DNA from: Candidatus Gastranaerophilales bacterium
GTDB taxonomy: Bacteria; Cyanobacteriota; Vampirovibrionia; Gastranaerophilales; Gastranaerophilaceae
NCBI GenBank assembly: GCA_944325005.1
Contig: CALUYO010000002.1
Span: 162,171 to 226,170, forward strand
Direction of reading: 5' to 3'
Length of the DNA stretch: 64,000 nucleotides
In this document: in pieces, positions 63,998 through 64,000 of the stretch
Layout of the letters: every line of letters starts with the position of its first letter
Position numbering within the stretch: the first letter of the stretch is position 1
Notes under the pieces: model-generated
The model's database searches: none
Told to the model about the DNA's origin: nothing
The model's input: only the letters and a program-made list of their open reading frames with translations
Program-made: the position numbers and the translations under genes

Positions 63998-64000
63998 TTT

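Overview
The window looks like chromosomal DNA from a low-GC, non-photosynthetic relative of the cyanobacteria, most likely a gut-type Vampirovibrionia/Melainabacteria (Gastranaerophilales) genome. This is an inference from several signs. The ATP synthase operon has the cyanobacterial gene order and two b-type subunits (b' and b), and it lacks beta and epsilon, which cyanobacteria keep elsewhere. The gamma subunit opens with a cyanobacterial-style MPNLK start but lacks the photosynthetic regulatory insert. dnaE is intact at the residue pair where cyanobacterial dnaE carries its split intein. Several prepilins share an FTLAEVLVTLG-type start.

Layout. 1-1.7 kb (minus): start of glgC, a PurN-like formyltransferase and birA. 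1.75-6.8 kb (plus): ATP synthase operon a-c-b'-b-delta-alpha-gamma behind a good promoter. 6.9-10.3 kb (minus): two large paralogous membrane proteins of unknown function, then a 295-bp AT-rich gap. 10.6-20.5 kb: mainly housekeeping genes (cca, rsmE, yjbQ, obgE, tsaD, an ATP-grasp ligase, a UPF0173 hydrolase), mixed with an activase-related protein, a small membrane-anchored protein and a short kinase-like protein. 20.5-29 kb: ribD, a MEMO1-AMMECR1 fusion, dnaX, ldcA, a NIF-type Fe-S pair (nifU-nifS) and a repeat protein. 29-39 kb (mostly minus): a giant AsmA-like protein, miaA, a membrane protein, a second activase-related protein, gcvPB, a small sigma-70 factor, a double UspA protein and a prepilin. 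39-46.7 kb: two sugar ABC permeases, TPR proteins, a HAD phosphatase and two more prepilins whose upstream regions carry G10-G12 tracts. 46.7-54 kb (plus): acyltransferase, nitrilase, dacB, glycosyltransferase, Gfo/Idh dehydrogenase, CDP-alcohol transferase, trmL and nnrD. 54-61.5 kb: anmK, a candidate structured RNA, two WYL regulators and dnaE. 61.5-64 kb: four tRNA genes (Gly GCC, Gly CCC, Thr UGU, Thr GGU), a GT-C type glycosyltransferase and a DUF486 membrane protein.

Cell-envelope functions recur: peptidoglycan trimming and recycling (dacB, ldcA, anmK), an AsmA-like protein, a DUF374 acyltransferase, glycosyltransferases and type IV pilin-like proteins.

Most interesting observations. 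(1) Two prepilin loci whose long leader would be read only if a poly-G tract changed length by one base; both are off by the same single base. (2) A short N-terminal motif centred on Phe-x-Gly, shared by up to five otherwise unrelated proteins of unknown function. One of these resembles a minimal protein kinase. (3) A recurrent -10 box placed 6-7 nt before ATG, suggesting leaderless transcription of several genes. (4) Two candidate small RNAs. All calls come from reading the sequence; no search was run.
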